DNA from: Emcibacter sp048269205
GTDB lineage: Bacteria; Pseudomonadota; Alphaproteobacteria; Sphingomonadales; Emcibacteraceae
Direction: 5' to 3'
NCBI RefSeq assembly: GCF_048269205.1
Contig: NZ_JBLXJC010000001.1
Location: 1,612,001 to 1,676,000, forward strand
Length of the DNA: 64,000 nucleotides
The position numbers and the translations under genes were made by a program. This document shows, one piece after another, positions 34,502-44,272 of this stretch. Numbering within the stretch: the stretch's first letter is position 1; each line of letters begins with the position of its first letter. Below the pieces are notes generated by a model. It was given only the letters and a program-made list of their open reading frames with translations. It did no database searches and had not been told where the DNA came from.

Positions 34502-35737
34502 TCAGGTCACAGCAGCCTTTGCCTGATATTCAGGCAAATTCCACAAATTCTTCTGCATGACGTCCTGAAGTGTCTCTACCATGTCCCAGATGTTGACATA
34601 GCGCGTATAAAGCGGCCCAAAGCCGAAGCGGAGGATATCCGGCGCCCGGAAATCACCAATAATATTCCGCTCGATCAGGGCCTGGACGACGGGATAGCCA
34701 TACTCATGGGTCATGGCAACCTGGCTGCCCCGTTCCTCTGCATCGCGCGGACTGACAATTTCGAAACCGTAGCCTTCCAGCTTTTCATCGACAAGCTGGA
34801 TGAAAAGATCACCCATGCGCTTTGATTTTTCCCGGATCAGCCCCATGTCGGCCCGGGTCATCTGGTCCACCCCCTCTTCCAGCAGAGACATGGACAGAAT
34901 CGGCTGGGTGCCGGTCATCATCTGCCAGATATCCTCTGCCGGCTCATAATCCCGGGTGAAGTCGAACGGCGCCTTGTGGCCCCACCAACCGTCCAGTGGC
35001 TGGCGGAACCGGCCCTGGTGGCGCTTTGCCACATAGACAAAGGACGGGGCGCCGGGACCGCCGTTCAGATATTTATAACCGCAGCCGACGGCGAAATCCG
35101 CCTTCCAGTCATTCAGCTCCACAGGCACAGCCCCCGCCGAATGACACAGGTCCCAGACCACAAGTGCACCGACTGAGCGCGCCTTCTCCATAACCGCCTT
35201 CACATCCATGATGCGACCGGTCTTGTAATGTACATGCACCAGGGAAACCACGGCCACATCTTCTGTTATGGCATCGATCAGTTGATCCCGTTCGGCAAAG
35301 ATCACCTCATGCCCATATCCCAGATGCTTCGTCAGCCCCTGGGCCACATAATTGTCAGTAGGAAAGTTGGAGCCTTCCATCAGGATCTTGCGCCGGTCGG
35401 CCCGCATATCAAGCGCCAGGCTCAACACCTTGAACAGATTGATACTGGTATTGTCACAGGCAATCACTTCGCCGGGGTCGGCACCGATCAGCCCGCCGAT
35501 CTTGTCGCCAATGCGTTCCCCCATATGAAACCAGCCTGCCTTGTTCCAGCTTTTGATCAGGTCCCGTCCCCATTCCTGCTCAACGACCTGGCGGGCGCGC
35601 TCCTTCGATTTTTTCGGCAGCGGGCCGAGACTGTTTCCATCCAGATAAACTATGCCTTCGGGCAGATCGAATTCCTCATAGAAGGATGTCAGCGGATCAG
35701 TTTTATCCAGATCCTCGAAATGCTCCCGATTCAGCAT
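34502..35737 (-). CDS. kynU: Kynureninase
   Basis: 411 residues, PLP enzyme. Cleaves kynurenine (or 3-hydroxykynurenine) to anthranilate (or 3-hydroxyanthranilate) and alanine. Seen are YLDGNSLGPLPKKS, ACDNTSINLFKVLS, VVWDLCHSAGAVPVEL and the PLP lysine region VGCGYKYLNGGPGAPSFVYV. The two other genes of the upper kynurenine pathway lie just upstream. No 3-hydroxylase or 3-hydroxyanthranilate dioxygenase is in the window, so anthranilate is the likely end product here. Confidence 0.95.
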   Translation of the reverse strand: MLNREHFEDLDKTDPLTSFYEEFDLPEGIVYLDGNSLGPLPKKSKERARQVVEQEWGRDLIKSWNKAGWFHMGERIGDKIGGLIGADPGEVIACDNTSINLFKVLSLALDMRADRRKILMEGSNFPTDNYVAQGLTKHLGYGHEVIFAERDQLIDAITEDVAVVSLVHVHYKTGRIMDVKAVMEKARSVGALVVWDLCHSAGAVPVELNDWKADFAVGCGYKYLNGGPGAPSFVYVAKRHQGRFRQPLDGWWGHKAPFDFTRDYEPAEDIWQMMTGTQPILSMSLLEEGVDQMTRADMGLIREKSKRMGDLFIQLVDEKLEGYGFEIVSPRDAEERGSQVAMTHEYGYPVVQALIERNIIGDFRAPDILRFGFGPLYTRYVNIWDMVETLQDVMQKNLWNLPEYQAKAAVT

Positions 35738-35936
35738 GCAGTGTACTCCTTAACAGAAACCTTGTTTGCCCTATCCGGCAATGACAAATTTCATCGCATC
35801 AATTATCTTGTATGCCTCAAGAGAAAAGTTAGCATTGTTTTCTCTGTCAGTAATTTTTTTCTAAGCCAAATAAACAGCAAAAACTGCGCCGACAGGCGGA
35901 TAAAACAGGTAAAAATTTTGCAGCAAGGAAAATGGG

Positions 35937-36809
35937 ATGAAGAATAACATCTGGCGCACCTGGAACCGGGAAAAACTTGAGCGGGAATATTCGCCAAGTT
36001 CCTGCATTGACGACATAAATGTCTTTATCCGCAGGTATGAAGATCAGAGCACCGATGCACGGGACAAATGGGTCGCAAACCTTTTGCCGGATGTGAAATA
36101 CGGGCCGGAGGAACGATCTGTGATGGATATTTTTATACCGGACGGAGAAGGCCCTTTTCCGGTGCATGTTTTCATCCATGGCGGGTACTGGCAGCAACTG
36201 TCAAAACAGGAAAGCAGCTTTGCCGCCTCCAACTTTCTTGACCAGGGTATTATCTATGTGGCTCTCGACTATACCCTGGCACCCGAGGCCACACTGCCGG
36301 AAATCATTGATCAGACCCGCCGGGGGATTATCAGTCTGCTGAAAACCGCCCATAAATTCAAAGGTGATGCCAGTAATATCAGCCTGTCCGGAAGTTCGGC
36401 CGGCGGCCATCTGGTCATGGAAATGCTGAGCACCGACTGGGTATCCTGGGGATTTGAAAACTGCCCGCTGAAGGCGGCGCTTTGCATGAGCGGCGTCTTC
36501 GATGTGCGGCCGCTGGTGCATACCTATATCAACGACCCGCTTGGGCTCGATGAAGAAACAGCGGAAAATTGCAGCCCGTTGTTTCATCTGCCAGACCAGT
36601 GCTGCCCACTGATTGTGACCTGGGGGGAAAACGAAACTTCGGAATTCAAGCGCCAGAGTAAGGAATTTTTCCAGTCCTGGAAAGAAAGAGGACTTGCCGG
36701 CGACTGTTTCGAAACCCCGGAAGTCAATCACTTCGACATTGTCATGGAACTGAGCAAACCGAACAGTCGGCTGTTTCAGGACCTCCTGCGTCTGATCCGC
36801 TCAGAGTGA
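35937..36809 (+). CDS. Alpha/beta hydrolase, probable kynurenine formamidase
   Basis: 290 residues. The oxyanion loop VFIHGGYWQQLSKQE, the nucleophile elbow SLSGSSAGGHLVMEML and the terminal NHFDIV His fit an esterase-type hydrolase of the arylformamidase kind, which removes formate from N-formylkynurenine. The assignment rests on fold plus location between kynureninase and tryptophan 2,3-dioxygenase. AAGGAAAATGGG serves as ribosome-binding site. The last 9 bases overlap the convergent dioxygenase gene. Confidence 0.8.
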   Translation: MKNNIWRTWNREKLEREYSPSSCIDDINVFIRRYEDQSTDARDKWVANLLPDVKYGPEERSVMDIFIPDGEGPFPVHVFIHGGYWQQLSKQESSFAASNFLDQGIIYVALDYTLAPEATLPEIIDQTRRGIISLLKTAHKFKGDASNISLSGSSAGGHLVMEMLSTDWVSWGFENCPLKAALCMSGVFDVRPLVHTYINDPLGLDEETAENCSPLFHLPDQCCPLIVTWGENETSEFKRQSKEFFQSWKERGLAGDCFETPEVNHFDIVMELSKPNSRLFQDLLRLIRSE

Positions 36810-37646
36810 AGTGCGCACCGACCAGAGTTCCGGAAAGAACTGCAAGTCCAGCGCCTTTGACAGATAGCTGACGCCGCCTGTACCGCCGGTACCGCGGCGA
36901 TAGCCAATGATCCGCTCCACCGTTTTCAGGTGACTGAAACGCCAGCTCTGGAAACGATGCTCCAGATCCACAAGCTTTTCCGCCAGTTCATAGAGATCCC
37001 AGTATTTGTCAGACATGCCATAGATCTGTTTCCAGGCCGCTTCAACCTGCTCGCTGGCCTCATAGGGAGTGCTCCAGTCCCGATTCAGTTTGTCCACGGG
37101 AATATTGAAACCGCGATCGAACAGCAGTTTCAGGGTCAGGTCATAGATGCTGGGAGCGTCCAGCGCCGCCTTGACCTGTTCGTAAATTTCCGGATGGGCC
37201 TTGTGAACCTCAACCATTCCCGGATTTTTGTTTCCGAGAGAAAATTCAATAATCCTGTACTGATAGGACTGGAAACCACTGCTCTGGCCCAGAGTGTCAC
37301 GGAACTTGAGGTAATCGCTTGGTGTCATGGTGGCCAGGATATTCCAGGATTGGATCAACTGTTCCTGGATGCGGGCAATCCTGCTGATCATTTTGAAAGC
37401 GGGTCCCAGATCATCCCGGCTGATATGATCCATGGCCGAGACAAGCTCGTGGATGGACAGCTTCATCCATAGCTCGGAAGCCTGATGAATAATGATAAAC
37501 AGCATTTCGTCATGCTGGTCACTGCGCGGATTCTGGCAGTCCAGCAATTTTTCGAGTCCAAGATACTGACCATAGCTGATATCCTGGTCCCAGTGTATCT
37601 CTTCACCGGTCAGGTCAACTGCTCCAGGTCCATGTTTATCTGTCAT
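36801..37646 (-). CDS. kynA: Tryptophan 2,3-dioxygenase
   Basis: 281 residues. Heme enzyme that opens the indole ring of tryptophan to N-formylkynurenine. Hallmarks are SYGQYLGLEKLLDCQNP, DEMLFIIIHQASELWMKL (distal His and substrate contacts), LGQSSGFQSYQYRIIEF, the heme-binding EHRFQSWRFSHLKTVERIIG, and the C-terminal RRGTGGTGGVSYL loop. It starts 21 bases after the stop of the amino-acid dehydrogenase gene. Confidence 0.96.
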   Translation of the reverse strand: MTDKHGPGAVDLTGEEIHWDQDISYGQYLGLEKLLDCQNPRSDQHDEMLFIIIHQASELWMKLSIHELVSAMDHISRDDLGPAFKMISRIARIQEQLIQSWNILATMTPSDYLKFRDTLGQSSGFQSYQYRIIEFSLGNKNPGMVEVHKAHPEIYEQVKAALDAPSIYDLTLKLLFDRGFNIPVDKLNRDWSTPYEASEQVEAAWKQIYGMSDKYWDLYELAEKLVDLEHRFQSWRFSHLKTVERIIGYRRGTGGTGGVSYLSKALDLQFFPELWSVRTSL

Positions 37647-37667
37647 CAGGCCTCCCCATGCTTAACT

Positions 37668-38735
37668 TCAGGCCGCTTTGCCTTTGCTGTTGCGCTCACG
37701 ACCGGCGGCTATGATTTCCTCGGCCAGTTCATCGGCGATCACGTTGGTCGGACGATTTTCCTCGTCAGACCGGCGATAAATGGTCATGAGCGTATTATAA
37801 ATGTTGGCCACTTTCTCACGCACCCATTCCACATCATATTTGCCGCGTGCCTCTGCGGATACATTGATAATTCCACCGGCATTAATTACATAGTCCGGCG
37901 CAAAAAGTATACCACGATCCTTAAGCATGCGACCATGTTCATCCCGGGCCAGCTGATTGTTGGCTGCGCCGGCAACAATGGTTGTTTTCAGGTTGGGAAT
38001 GGTATCATCATTCAACACCGCGCCCAAGGCGCAAGGGCAAAGGACGTCGCACTCCACCTGAAGAATCTCGCCGGGATCAACAACGGTTGCGCCAAATTCG
38101 GACACAACCCTGTCCAGTGACGGCTGGTGAATGTCGGAGACAACCAGCTTCGCTCCGGCTTCATGCAGATGGCGACAGATATAATATCCCACATGGCCGA
38201 CACCCTGCACGGCAACGGTCAGACCGGAAAGATCTTCCCTGCCAAGCTTGTATTTGACGGCGGCGCGAATGCCCTGGAACACACCGTCGGCCGTGAAAGG
38301 AGATGGATCGCCTGACGCATGCTCCCCCTCACTCAGACCGATAACATGCTTTGTCTCGCGAGCAACAATTTCCATATCTTCCACAGAAATGCCCACGTCC
38401 TCGGCAGCGATATATTTACCTCCCAGGCTTTCGACCATACGACCGAAGGCGCGGAACAATTCCTCGCTCTTGTCTTTGTGGGGGTTCCCGATGATTACTG
38501 ATTTTCCGCCGCCGAGGGCAAGACCGGCAACCGCATTTTTATAGCTCATGCCACGGGACAGCCGAAGCACATCGGCAATAGCGTCCATTTCATTGTCATA
38601 GGGCCACATGCGGCAGCCGCCGCCGGCCGGTCCAAGGGTGGTGTCGTGAATGGCAATAATGGCTTTCAGGCCGGTTTCCTTGTCGTGCAGATAAACAAGT
38701 TGTTCATGTTCCCTGAACTGATTTGTCTCAATCAT
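37668..38735 (-). CDS. Leu/Phe/Val-type amino-acid dehydrogenase
   Basis: 355 residues, NAD-dependent oxidative deaminase family. LGPAGGGCRMWPY, the catalytic lysine in MSYKNAVAGLALGGGKSVI, AEDVGISVEDMEIVARETKHVIG, and the Rossmann motif VAVQGVGHVGYYICRHL are clear. The ATG start is chosen because the preceding 126 bases in frame lie inside the 3' end of the next gene out of frame. Substrate is unknown; the setting with tryptophan oxidation and an indolepyruvate-type oxidoreductase suggests aromatic or branched amino acids. Confidence 0.88.
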   Translation of the reverse strand: MIETNQFREHEQLVYLHDKETGLKAIIAIHDTTLGPAGGGCRMWPYDNEMDAIADVLRLSRGMSYKNAVAGLALGGGKSVIIGNPHKDKSEELFRAFGRMVESLGGKYIAAEDVGISVEDMEIVARETKHVIGLSEGEHASGDPSPFTADGVFQGIRAAVKYKLGREDLSGLTVAVQGVGHVGYYICRHLHEAGAKLVVSDIHQPSLDRVVSEFGATVVDPGEILQVECDVLCPCALGAVLNDDTIPNLKTTIVAGAANNQLARDEHGRMLKDRGILFAPDYVINAGGIINVSAEARGKYDVEWVREKVANIYNTLMTIYRRSDEENRPTNVIADELAEEIIAAGRERNSKGKAA

Positions 38736-38793
38736 TACTCTGACTTTCTTCCTAAATATTTCAGCGTCACTGTTGTTGGGTATCCCGAGCCAT

Positions 38794-41700
38794 TCAGGCC
38801 GGAATTTTCTCGTCCGTCTTCCCGGCATTCTGGCCGGAGTATCTTTCGGCCTCCAGGTCACTCAACAGGCCGGCAAGCTTCTCTTTCTGTTCTTTCAGGT
38901 TACGTTCCTTCACATAACCATAGCCACGGATACGATCCGGGAAGGAAGCAATCTCGGTACACAGCTGGAGGTTTTCCTTGTTGAGGCGGCTCAGGATTTT
39001 CTCGACGACCTCCTCATAGTCACGGATCAGCTGCCTCTCCTGACGACGCTCTTCGGTATAGCCGAAGATATCCAGGGCCGTGCCGCGAAGCACCTTGCCC
39101 TTAGCCAGCAATCCAAAGGCTTTAAGCATCCAGGGACCGAATTCCCGTTTTTTGGGAAGACCCGTTGCCTTGTCCTTTTTCTCCATGATCGGCGGTGCAA
39201 GATGGAAACGCAGCTTGAAATCGCCTTCGAACTGGGCGGCAAGTTTTTTCAGGAAGTTGCCATTGCTGTAAAGCCGGGCAACTTCATATTCATCCTTATA
39301 GGCCATCAGCTTGAAGTAATAGCGTGCGACAGCTTCGCTGAGGTCGCCTGCCTCGCCGAACAATTCCACCTCTTTGGCCTGTACCCGGGCGAGAAGATCG
39401 GTATATTTTCTGGCATATGCCGCATTTTGATATTCGGCCAGATACTTTCGACGTTTTTCAACCAGTTCCTCCTGAGTGTCGGAGATATGTTCGTGGCTGG
39501 ACGGGTCCAGAAGCGGACGAATAACTTCTTCCACCTTCTCCGGCGCGTGAGCTGCAAGACGGCCACAGGCAAAGGTTTTCAGATTCTGCGCCACAGCCAC
39601 ACCGTTCAGTTCGATGGCCCGTTTAAGGGAGGCAAAGCTGAGCGGAATCAATCCCTGCTGCCAGGCGTAGCCCAGCATGAAGATATTAGTGGCAATGGAG
39701 TCCCCCAGAAGGAGGGTGGCAATTTCCGACGCCTCGATGAAATAGCGTCCGTCATCCCGGGTATGCTCGGCGATGGCTTTTTTCAGCGCCTCTTCCCGGA
39801 AATCGATATTGTTGTTGCCGACAAAAGAGGAGACGGGAATCCGGTGTGAATTAATCACCGCTCTTGTCTTGGTCTTCTGAATGGCTTCGATCGCCTGGGG
39901 GCTAGCAGCCACCACCATGTCGCAGGCCAGAAGAAGATGGGAACCGCCGGTAAGAATATGCGGGGTTCTGAGCTCATTCATATCCGGACCAAGCCGCACA
40001 TGGGACAGTACCGCGCCACCTTTCTGGGCCAGGCCGGCCATATCCAGAAGCAGGCTCGCCTTGCCTTCCACATGGGCCGCCATACCAAGCAGGGCGCCGA
40101 TGGTCAGAACACCGGTCCCGCCGACACCTGACACCATGATGTTATAGGCATGGTCCAGCTCCGGCACCACGGGTTCGGGAATATTTTCCAGAAGTTCCTC
40201 AAAGCCGGTGGCCTGCGTCTTGCGCAGCTTACCGCCGTAAACGCTGACAAAGGACGGACAGAAACCATTTACACAGCTGTAATCCTTGTTACAGCTAGAC
40301 TGGTTGATGGTCCGCTTGCGACCGTATTCAGTCTCCAGCGGCTCCACGGAAACACAGTTGGATTTGACGGAACAGTCACCGCAGCCTTCACAGACCGCAT
40401 CATTGATGAAAACCCGCCGGTCGGGATCGGGAAAAAGACCGCGCTTCCGGCGGCGGCGTTTCTCGGCCGCACAGGTCTGGTCGTAGATAATAACCGTACA
40501 GCCTTCGGTATTGCGGGCTTCTTCCTGAATGGCGGGAAGTTCATCCCGATGCAGCACCGGGATATGGGAAGGAATACCGCTGCGGTCTTTATAACGGTCC
40601 AGGTCCTCGGTCAGGATCCAGATCTTCTTGGCACCCTCCCCCATCATCTGGGTGGCAATACCGGGAACTGTCAGCTGTCCGTCATGGGGCTGACCGCCTG
40701 TCATGGCGACCGCATCATTATAAAGAATTTTATAGGTGATGTTCACACCGGCGGCGATGGACTGCCTTACGGCCAATATGCCGGAATGGAAGTAGGTGCC
40801 ATCACCCAGGTTGGCGAAAATATGTTTCTCATCGGTGAAAGGCGCATGACCAACCCAGGGCACGCCCTCCCCACCCATCTGGGTAAAAGTAGAGGTATTT
40901 CTGTCCATCCACAGCGCCATAATGTGACAGCCGATCCCGGCAGAGGCGCGGCTTCCTTCCGGCACTTTGGTGGAGGTATTGTGGGGACAACCGGAACAGA
41001 AATAGGGTGTCCGCGCCAGAGGCGTCGCATAATGTTTCTGCATTTCCTCACGGCGTTTGAAGAATTCCAGCCGTTCATCAATACGGTCACTATGATAGAA
41101 GCGGGAAATCCGGTCGGCAATCACATGGGTGATCAGGCCGACACTGAGACCATTTTCCGGCGGCAGAAGCCAATTGCCTTTTTCGTCATATTTGCCCACG
41201 ACCCGGGGACGGATATCCGCCGGCATGTTGAACAGCTGCTGCTTGAGCTGGTTTTCGATCAGTTCGCGTTTCTCCTCAACGATGAGGATTTCCTCGAGAC
41301 CGGTACAGAAATTGCGCACCCCGTCAGGCTCCAGCGGCCAGGGCATACCTACTTTGTAGATTCTCAGGCCGATCTGTTCAGCCACTTCCTGGTCAATTCC
41401 AAGTTCAAACAGGGCCTGACGCACATCGCCATAGCTCTTGCCGCTGGTGATGATGCCGAAACGCGACTTCGTGCTGTTCATGACGATCTGATCGATCTTG
41501 TTTTTCTTCACAAAAGCGAGCGCCGCAAACAGCTTGTAGCGCTGCAGACGATAGTCCTGATCTTTCCAGACATCGTTGGGGCGGATATGAACCCCGCCCG
41601 GCGGCATTTCAAATTCCGTTTCATCCGGAAACAGGATTTCTCTCTGTTCACGGGTCAGATCCACCGTTGCGGTTGTCTCGGCGGTCTCGCTGGTTACCTT

Positions 41701-42297
41701 GAAGGCGCTCCAGCAACCGGAGTAACGGGACATGGCGATGCCCAGCAGACCGTATTCCACAAACTCCTGGATATCGGCCGGGTAAAGCATCGGCAGCATG
41801 GTGGCATAAAAACTGTGGTCGGATTGGTGTGGCAGGGTAGAAGATTTGGCGGAATGGTCATCTCCGGCAATGGCCAGGACACCACCGTGCGGGCTTGTAC
41901 CGGCTGCATTGGCGTGACGGAAGGTATCACCGGTCCGGTCCACGCCCGGGCCCTTACCGTACCAGATTCCAAACACCCCGTCATAGCGGGCGCCCTTGAA
42001 CATATTGACCTGCTGCGTGCCCCAGACCGCCGTGGCGGCAAGTTCCTCATTCAGGCCAGGCTGGAAATGAATATTGTTGCCGTCCAGTATTTTTTTGGCT
42101 TTCATGACCGCCTGGTCGTAACCGCCAAGTGGAGACCCCCGATAACCGGAAATAAACCCGGCTGTATTCAAACCGGCGGTCTGGTCCCGCCACCGTTGCA
42201 CGATGGGGATACGCACCAGCGCCTGGGTCCCGGACATAAAGGCACTGCCTTCTTCCAGCATATATTTATCATCAAGGGAAATTAGGTCTTTTTTCAC
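38794..42297 (-). CDS. Indolepyruvate ferredoxin oxidoreductase-like fused enzyme
   Basis: 1167 residues. Fused alpha/TPP, Fe-S and gamma parts: N-terminal GYRGSPLGGYDQAV; CSGCPHNTSTKVPEGSRASAGIGCH; TPP segment FANLGDGTYFHSG with YNDAVAMTGGQPHDGQ; cysteine-rich VCEGCGDCSVKSNC; and gamma domain MVSGVGGTGVLTIGALLGMAAHVEG (about residue 730), plus a C-terminal domain of about 280 residues. Such enzymes oxidise aryl or branched 2-oxo acids to acyl-CoA with reduced ferredoxin. Divergent from the Lrp gene. Confidence 0.92.
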   Translation of the reverse strand: MKKDLISLDDKYMLEEGSAFMSGTQALVRIPIVQRWRDQTAGLNTAGFISGYRGSPLGGYDQAVMKAKKILDGNNIHFQPGLNEELAATAVWGTQQVNMFKGARYDGVFGIWYGKGPGVDRTGDTFRHANAAGTSPHGGVLAIAGDDHSAKSSTLPHQSDHSFYATMLPMLYPADIQEFVEYGLLGIAMSRYSGCWSAFKVTSETAETTATVDLTREQREILFPDETEFEMPPGGVHIRPNDVWKDQDYRLQRYKLFAALAFVKKNKIDQIVMNSTKSRFGIITSGKSYGDVRQALFELGIDQEVAEQIGLRIYKVGMPWPLEPDGVRNFCTGLEEILIVEEKRELIENQLKQQLFNMPADIRPRVVGKYDEKGNWLLPPENGLSVGLITHVIADRISRFYHSDRIDERLEFFKRREEMQKHYATPLARTPYFCSGCPHNTSTKVPEGSRASAGIGCHIMALWMDRNTSTFTQMGGEGVPWVGHAPFTDEKHIFANLGDGTYFHSGILAVRQSIAAGVNITYKILYNDAVAMTGGQPHDGQLTVPGIATQMMGEGAKKIWILTEDLDRYKDRSGIPSHIPVLHRDELPAIQEEARNTEGCTVIIYDQTCAAEKRRRRKRGLFPDPDRRVFINDAVCEGCGDCSVKSNCVSVEPLETEYGRKRTINQSSCNKDYSCVNGFCPSFVSVYGGKLRKTQATGFEELLENIPEPVVPELDHAYNIMVSGVGGTGVLTIGALLGMAAHVEGKASLLLDMAGLAQKGGAVLSHVRLGPDMNELRTPHILTGGSHLLLACDMVVAASPQAIEAIQKTKTRAVINSHRIPVSSFVGNNNIDFREEALKKAIAEHTRDDGRYFIEASEIATLLLGDSIATNIFMLGYAWQQGLIPLSFASLKRAIELNGVAVAQNLKTFACGRLAAHAPEKVEEVIRPLLDPSSHEHISDTQEELVEKRRKYLAEYQNAAYARKYTDLLARVQAKEVELFGEAGDLSEAVARYYFKLMAYKDEYEVARLYSNGNFLKKLAAQFEGDFKLRFHLAPPIMEKKDKATGLPKKREFGPWMLKAFGLLAKGKVLRGTALDIFGYTEERRQERQLIRDYEEVVEKILSRLNKENLQLCTEIASFPDRIRGYGYVKERNLKEQKEKLAGLLSDLEAERYSGQNAGKTDEKIPA

Positions 42298-42435
42298 TGC
42301 CCTGCTCCATTTTCCATTCCAACCCTATAATGAATTATTTTTGCATATTTTTCGCGAAATTAAGTTTCTTTTTCAGGTTTATTACGATAGTTTTGGCTAT
42401 ATTTTTATGGTTTTTTAGTGAAAAGAGAAACGTTG

Positions 42436-42912
42436 ATGCTTGATAAATTAAACGATATAGATCGCAAAATTCTTGATGCCTTGCAGCGGGATGCCAGCCT
42501 CACCAATACGGAACTTGCCGATAAGGTCGGCCTGTCCACGGCTCCCTGCTGGCGGCGGGTGAAACGACTGGAAGAGCTTGGCCTGATCGATGGCCGCGTG
42601 GCCATCCTCAATGCGGAAAAACTGGGGCTCCACATCATTACCTTCGCCAATGTTAAACTGGCTCACCATAAGGACAATTCACTGGAAGAGTTTGAAAAGC
42701 TGATCGAGGTCTATCCGGAAGTGGTTGAGTGCTACACCATCAGCGGGTCAATGGACTATATGCTAAAGATCATCACAACAGATATGACAGCCTATGAAAA
42801 TTTCCTGCGCCAGAAGCTTCTGAAAATGGAAATGGTCAACGAAGTTCATTCCCGCTTTGCCGTGACAAAGGTCAAAAACACCACCATTTTACCTCTCAAG
42901 CTTTCCAAATAA
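42436..42912 (+). CDS. Lrp/AsnC-family transcription regulator
   Basis: 158 residues from the ATG at 42436; a GTG at 42418 is an alternative. N-terminal helix-turn-helix LNDIDRKILDALQRDASLTNTELADKVGLSTAPCWRRVKRLEELGLI and a C-terminal RAM ligand domain with EVVECYTISGSMDYML. It is divergent from the indolepyruvate-type oxidoreductase, so it most likely senses an amino acid and controls that gene and perhaps the dehydrogenase and tryptophan genes. Confidence 0.92.
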   Translation: MLDKLNDIDRKILDALQRDASLTNTELADKVGLSTAPCWRRVKRLEELGLIDGRVAILNAEKLGLHIITFANVKLAHHKDNSLEEFEKLIEVYPEVVECYTISGSMDYMLKIITTDMTAYENFLRQKLLKMEMVNEVHSRFAVTKVKNTTILPLKLSK

Positions 42913-43051
42913 TCCGGGTGGCATTTGGGCTGAAATTCCAAAGTTTTTCCCCGCTATCCAGCCTTTATAAGAAAGCACAGATTTTCATTCACTCGCGCGT
43001 TAAAACATCCGTTTTATTTTTGTGTTGCCCTGACATCAAGACTGAACTAAA

Positions 43052-43080
43052 CTCCCGGCGAAAACCACAATAGCCGGGAG
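43052..43080 (+). promoter_or_regulatory. Hairpin covering the thiolase ribosome-binding site
   Basis: CTCCCGGC (43052-43059) and GCCGGGAG (43073-43080) form a perfect 8-bp stem with a 13-nt loop. The 3' arm contains the GGGAG ribosome-binding sequence 7 bases before the ATG, so folding would hide it. Whether it is folded in the real transcript depends on the start site, which may lie near the 5' arm (TTGCCC-N17-TAAACT at 43025-43053). Confidence 0.5.
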
Positions 43081-43087
43081 AAAAACC

Positions 43088-44272
43088 ATGAGAGAAGCCG
43101 TTATCGTATCAACTGCCCGCACCCCGATCGGGCGTGCTTACAAGGGCGCGTTTAATAATACCAAATCACCCACCCTTGGCGGTCACGCCGTCAGGGAAGC
43201 GGTAAAACGGGCCGGCCTTGACGGTGCCGAAGTTGAAGATGTTATCATGGGATCTTCCCTGCCCTGTGGTACTAGCGGCTGGAACATTGGCCGGATGAGC
43301 GCCCTTGCCGCCGGGCTCCCGGATACTGTTTCCGGAATGACCATGGACCGGCAGTGTTCTTCGGGCCTGATGACCATTGCCACAGCTGCGAAGCAGATTA
43401 TGTTTGACGGCATGGATGTTGCTGTCGGCGGCGGCCTGGACAATATCTCTATGGTACAGAACCAGGCCTTTAAATGGCTGATGGAAAGCACCGACCCCAA
43501 CGTAACCAAATATAGCGAACACGCCTATATGCCCATGTTGCAGACGGCCGAAGTCGTGGCGAAAAAATACAACATCAGCCGTGATGCCCAGGATGAATAT
43601 TCCCTGCTCAGCCAGCAGCGCACCGCCAAGGCGCAGCATGAGGGTAAATTCGATGATGAAATCGTCCCTCTGCCCTCTGTCAAACTGGTTAAGGACAAGG
43701 AAACAGGCGAAGTATCTGAAGTGCCCGTGACCCTTGAAAAAGACGAAGGTAACCGCCCCGAGACCTCGCTTGAAAGCCTGCAGAACCTTAATGCGGTCAT
43801 CGAAGGCGGTACGGTAACCGCGGGTAATGCCAGTCAGCTTTCCGACGGCGCGTCTGCCTGTGTCCTGATGGAACGTAAACTCGCGGAACAAAAGGGATTG
43901 CAGCCGCTCGGCATCTATCGCGGCATGGCCGTCGCCGGTTGTCCGCCGGAGGAAATGGGCATCGGTCCGATCTATGCAATTCCCAAACTGCTGAGCAAGG
44001 CGGGCCTGACCATCAATGACATCGGCCTGTGGGAACTTAATGAAGCTTTCGCTGTCCAGGCGCTCTACTGCCGCGATCATCTTGGCATTGATCCTGAACT
44101 TTTCAATGTCAACGGCGGCGCCATTTCCATTGGCCATCCTTATGGTATGAGCGGGTCACGCATGACCGGCCATGCCCTGATTGAAGGCAAGCGCCGCGGC
44201 GCCAAATATGTGGTTGTCACCATGTGTGTCGGCGGCGGCATGGGTGCAGCCGGACTGTTTGAGGTCGCCTGA
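43088..44272 (+). CDS. Acetyl-CoA acetyltransferase (thiolase)
   Basis: 394 residues. Condenses or cleaves acyl-CoAs. Active-site pieces are MDRQCSSGLMTIATAA (nucleophile Cys near residue 90), NVNGGAISIGHPYGMSGSRM (His) and VTMCVGGGMGAAGLFE (second Cys). Whether it is biosynthetic (acetoacetyl-CoA) or degradative cannot be told; position after the amino-acid catabolism genes suggests breakdown. The ribosome-binding site sits in a hairpin. Its stop abuts the convergent gene. Confidence 0.93.
   Translation: MREAVIVSTARTPIGRAYKGAFNNTKSPTLGGHAVREAVKRAGLDGAEVEDVIMGSSLPCGTSGWNIGRMSALAAGLPDTVSGMTMDRQCSSGLMTIATAAKQIMFDGMDVAVGGGLDNISMVQNQAFKWLMESTDPNVTKYSEHAYMPMLQTAEVVAKKYNISRDAQDEYSLLSQQRTAKAQHEGKFDDEIVPLPSVKLVKDKETGEVSEVPVTLEKDEGNRPETSLESLQNLNAVIEGGTVTAGNASQLSDGASACVLMERKLAEQKGLQPLGIYRGMAVAGCPPEEMGIGPIYAIPKLLSKAGLTINDIGLWELNEAFAVQALYCRDHLGIDPELFNVNGGAISIGHPYGMSGSRMTGHALIEGKRRGAKYVVVTMCVGGGMGAAGLFEVA

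Noticed and set aside
38736..38861. 42-codon extension of the amino-acid dehydrogenase
   Set aside because: The stretch is the 3' end of the neighbouring oxidoreductase read in another frame, and the conserved dehydrogenase sequence starts at the internal ATG.
40150..42285. 711-codon open frame on the plus strand
   Set aside because: It lies fully antisense to the 1167-residue oxidoreductase, whose motifs are clear. The translation has no recognisable domain and looks like a high-GC codon shadow.
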